From positions 1 to 5,883 of the forward strand of contig JAOUGF010000163.1 of NCBI GenBank assembly GCA_029857925.1: a stretch of DNA of 5,883 nt, in the 5' to 3' direction. The notes beneath the pieces were generated by a model, which had not been told where the DNA came from, ran no database searches, and was given only the letters and a program-made list of their open reading frames with translations. The position numbers and the translations under genes were made by a program. Of the stretch, positions 5,804-5,883 are shown piece by piece. The stretch comes from Gammaproteobacteria bacterium (lineage in GTDB: Bacteria; Pseudomonadota; Gammaproteobacteria; S012-40). Each line of letters starts with the position of its first letter. Position 1 is the first letter of the stretch.

Positions 5804-5883
5804 GGACGCCACATACCTCGCGCGCCATCTGCAAATACCCAATCAACTTCCTTTATTTTTCGCATAGTTAGCATCTCTATCAG
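5776..5883 (-). CDS. Unidentified reading frame, 3' end only
   Basis: A frame open from the right edge runs 35 codons to a TAA at 5778-5776. The product ends ADGARGMWRPKGWRFWHR, with four Trp and many Arg/Lys in its last 21 residues. I do not recognise it. It could be the C-terminus of a larger gene, or a small protein starting at an ATG at 5874 or 5865; the Shine-Dalgarno evidence for either is poor. A short hairpin (GGTGT-GAA-ACACC, 5775-5763) directly follows the stop but has no T-run. It gives no FliK-like signature in the part visible. It may be non-coding by chance, since 35 codons is short. Confidence 0.4.
   Translation of the reverse strand: MIEMLTMRKIKEVDWVFADGARGMWRPKGWRFWHR

Noticed and set aside
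1..5883. CRISPR array, tRNA, rRNA, insertion sequence or attachment site
   Set aside because: No regularly spaced repeats, tRNA-like cloverleaf, transposase frame or paired terminal repeats were seen on either strand by reading.

Overview
This window is a late-flagellar gene block, and every recognisable gene lies on the minus strand. From right to left the order is: the open end of an unidentified reading frame, a small YjfB-type putative motility gene, an intrinsic terminator, a sigma-54 type promoter, then fliL-fliM-fliN-fliO-fliP-fliQ-fliR-flhB, with flhB cut by the left edge. The gene order, the GG-N10-GC promoter in front of fliL and the protein sequences point to a motile gammaproteobacterium of moderately low G+C whose flagellar hierarchy uses RpoN, as in Pseudomonas, Vibrio and Shewanella. 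I cannot name the genus from the sequence.

Layout. Positions 5776-5883 hold the last 35 codons of a frame that enters from the right edge and ends in a Trp/Arg-rich tail. Positions 5681-5775 form a leader with inverted repeats. Positions 5477-5680 encode a 67-residue YjfB-family protein with its own terminator at 5420-5458. Positions 5305-5419 are A+T-rich and carry the sigma-54 promoter (5342-5357). Positions 1-5304 are one tightly packed operon: gaps are 1 to 9 nt, or there are 1- and 4-nt overlaps, except for a 48-nt fliM-fliN spacer that contains a perfect 16-bp palindrome.

How the genes work together. FliM and FliN form most of the C-ring switch, which receives CheY-P and sets rotation direction. 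FliL is a single-pass protein associated with the basal body and stators. FliP, FliQ and FliR form the core of the export gate, FliO helps FliP assemble, and FlhB is the autocleaving substrate-specificity switch. Making them from one RpoN-type transcript fits co-ordinated building of the motor and secretion gate.

The operon is ordinary for its kind. The points worth a second look are at its right-hand end: a yjfB-type gene with a possible sigma-28 type promoter where relatives usually have fliK, the promoter geometry that fixes the fliL start at a GTG, and the palindrome between fliM and fliN. I see no sign of a new defence, mobile or metabolic system.
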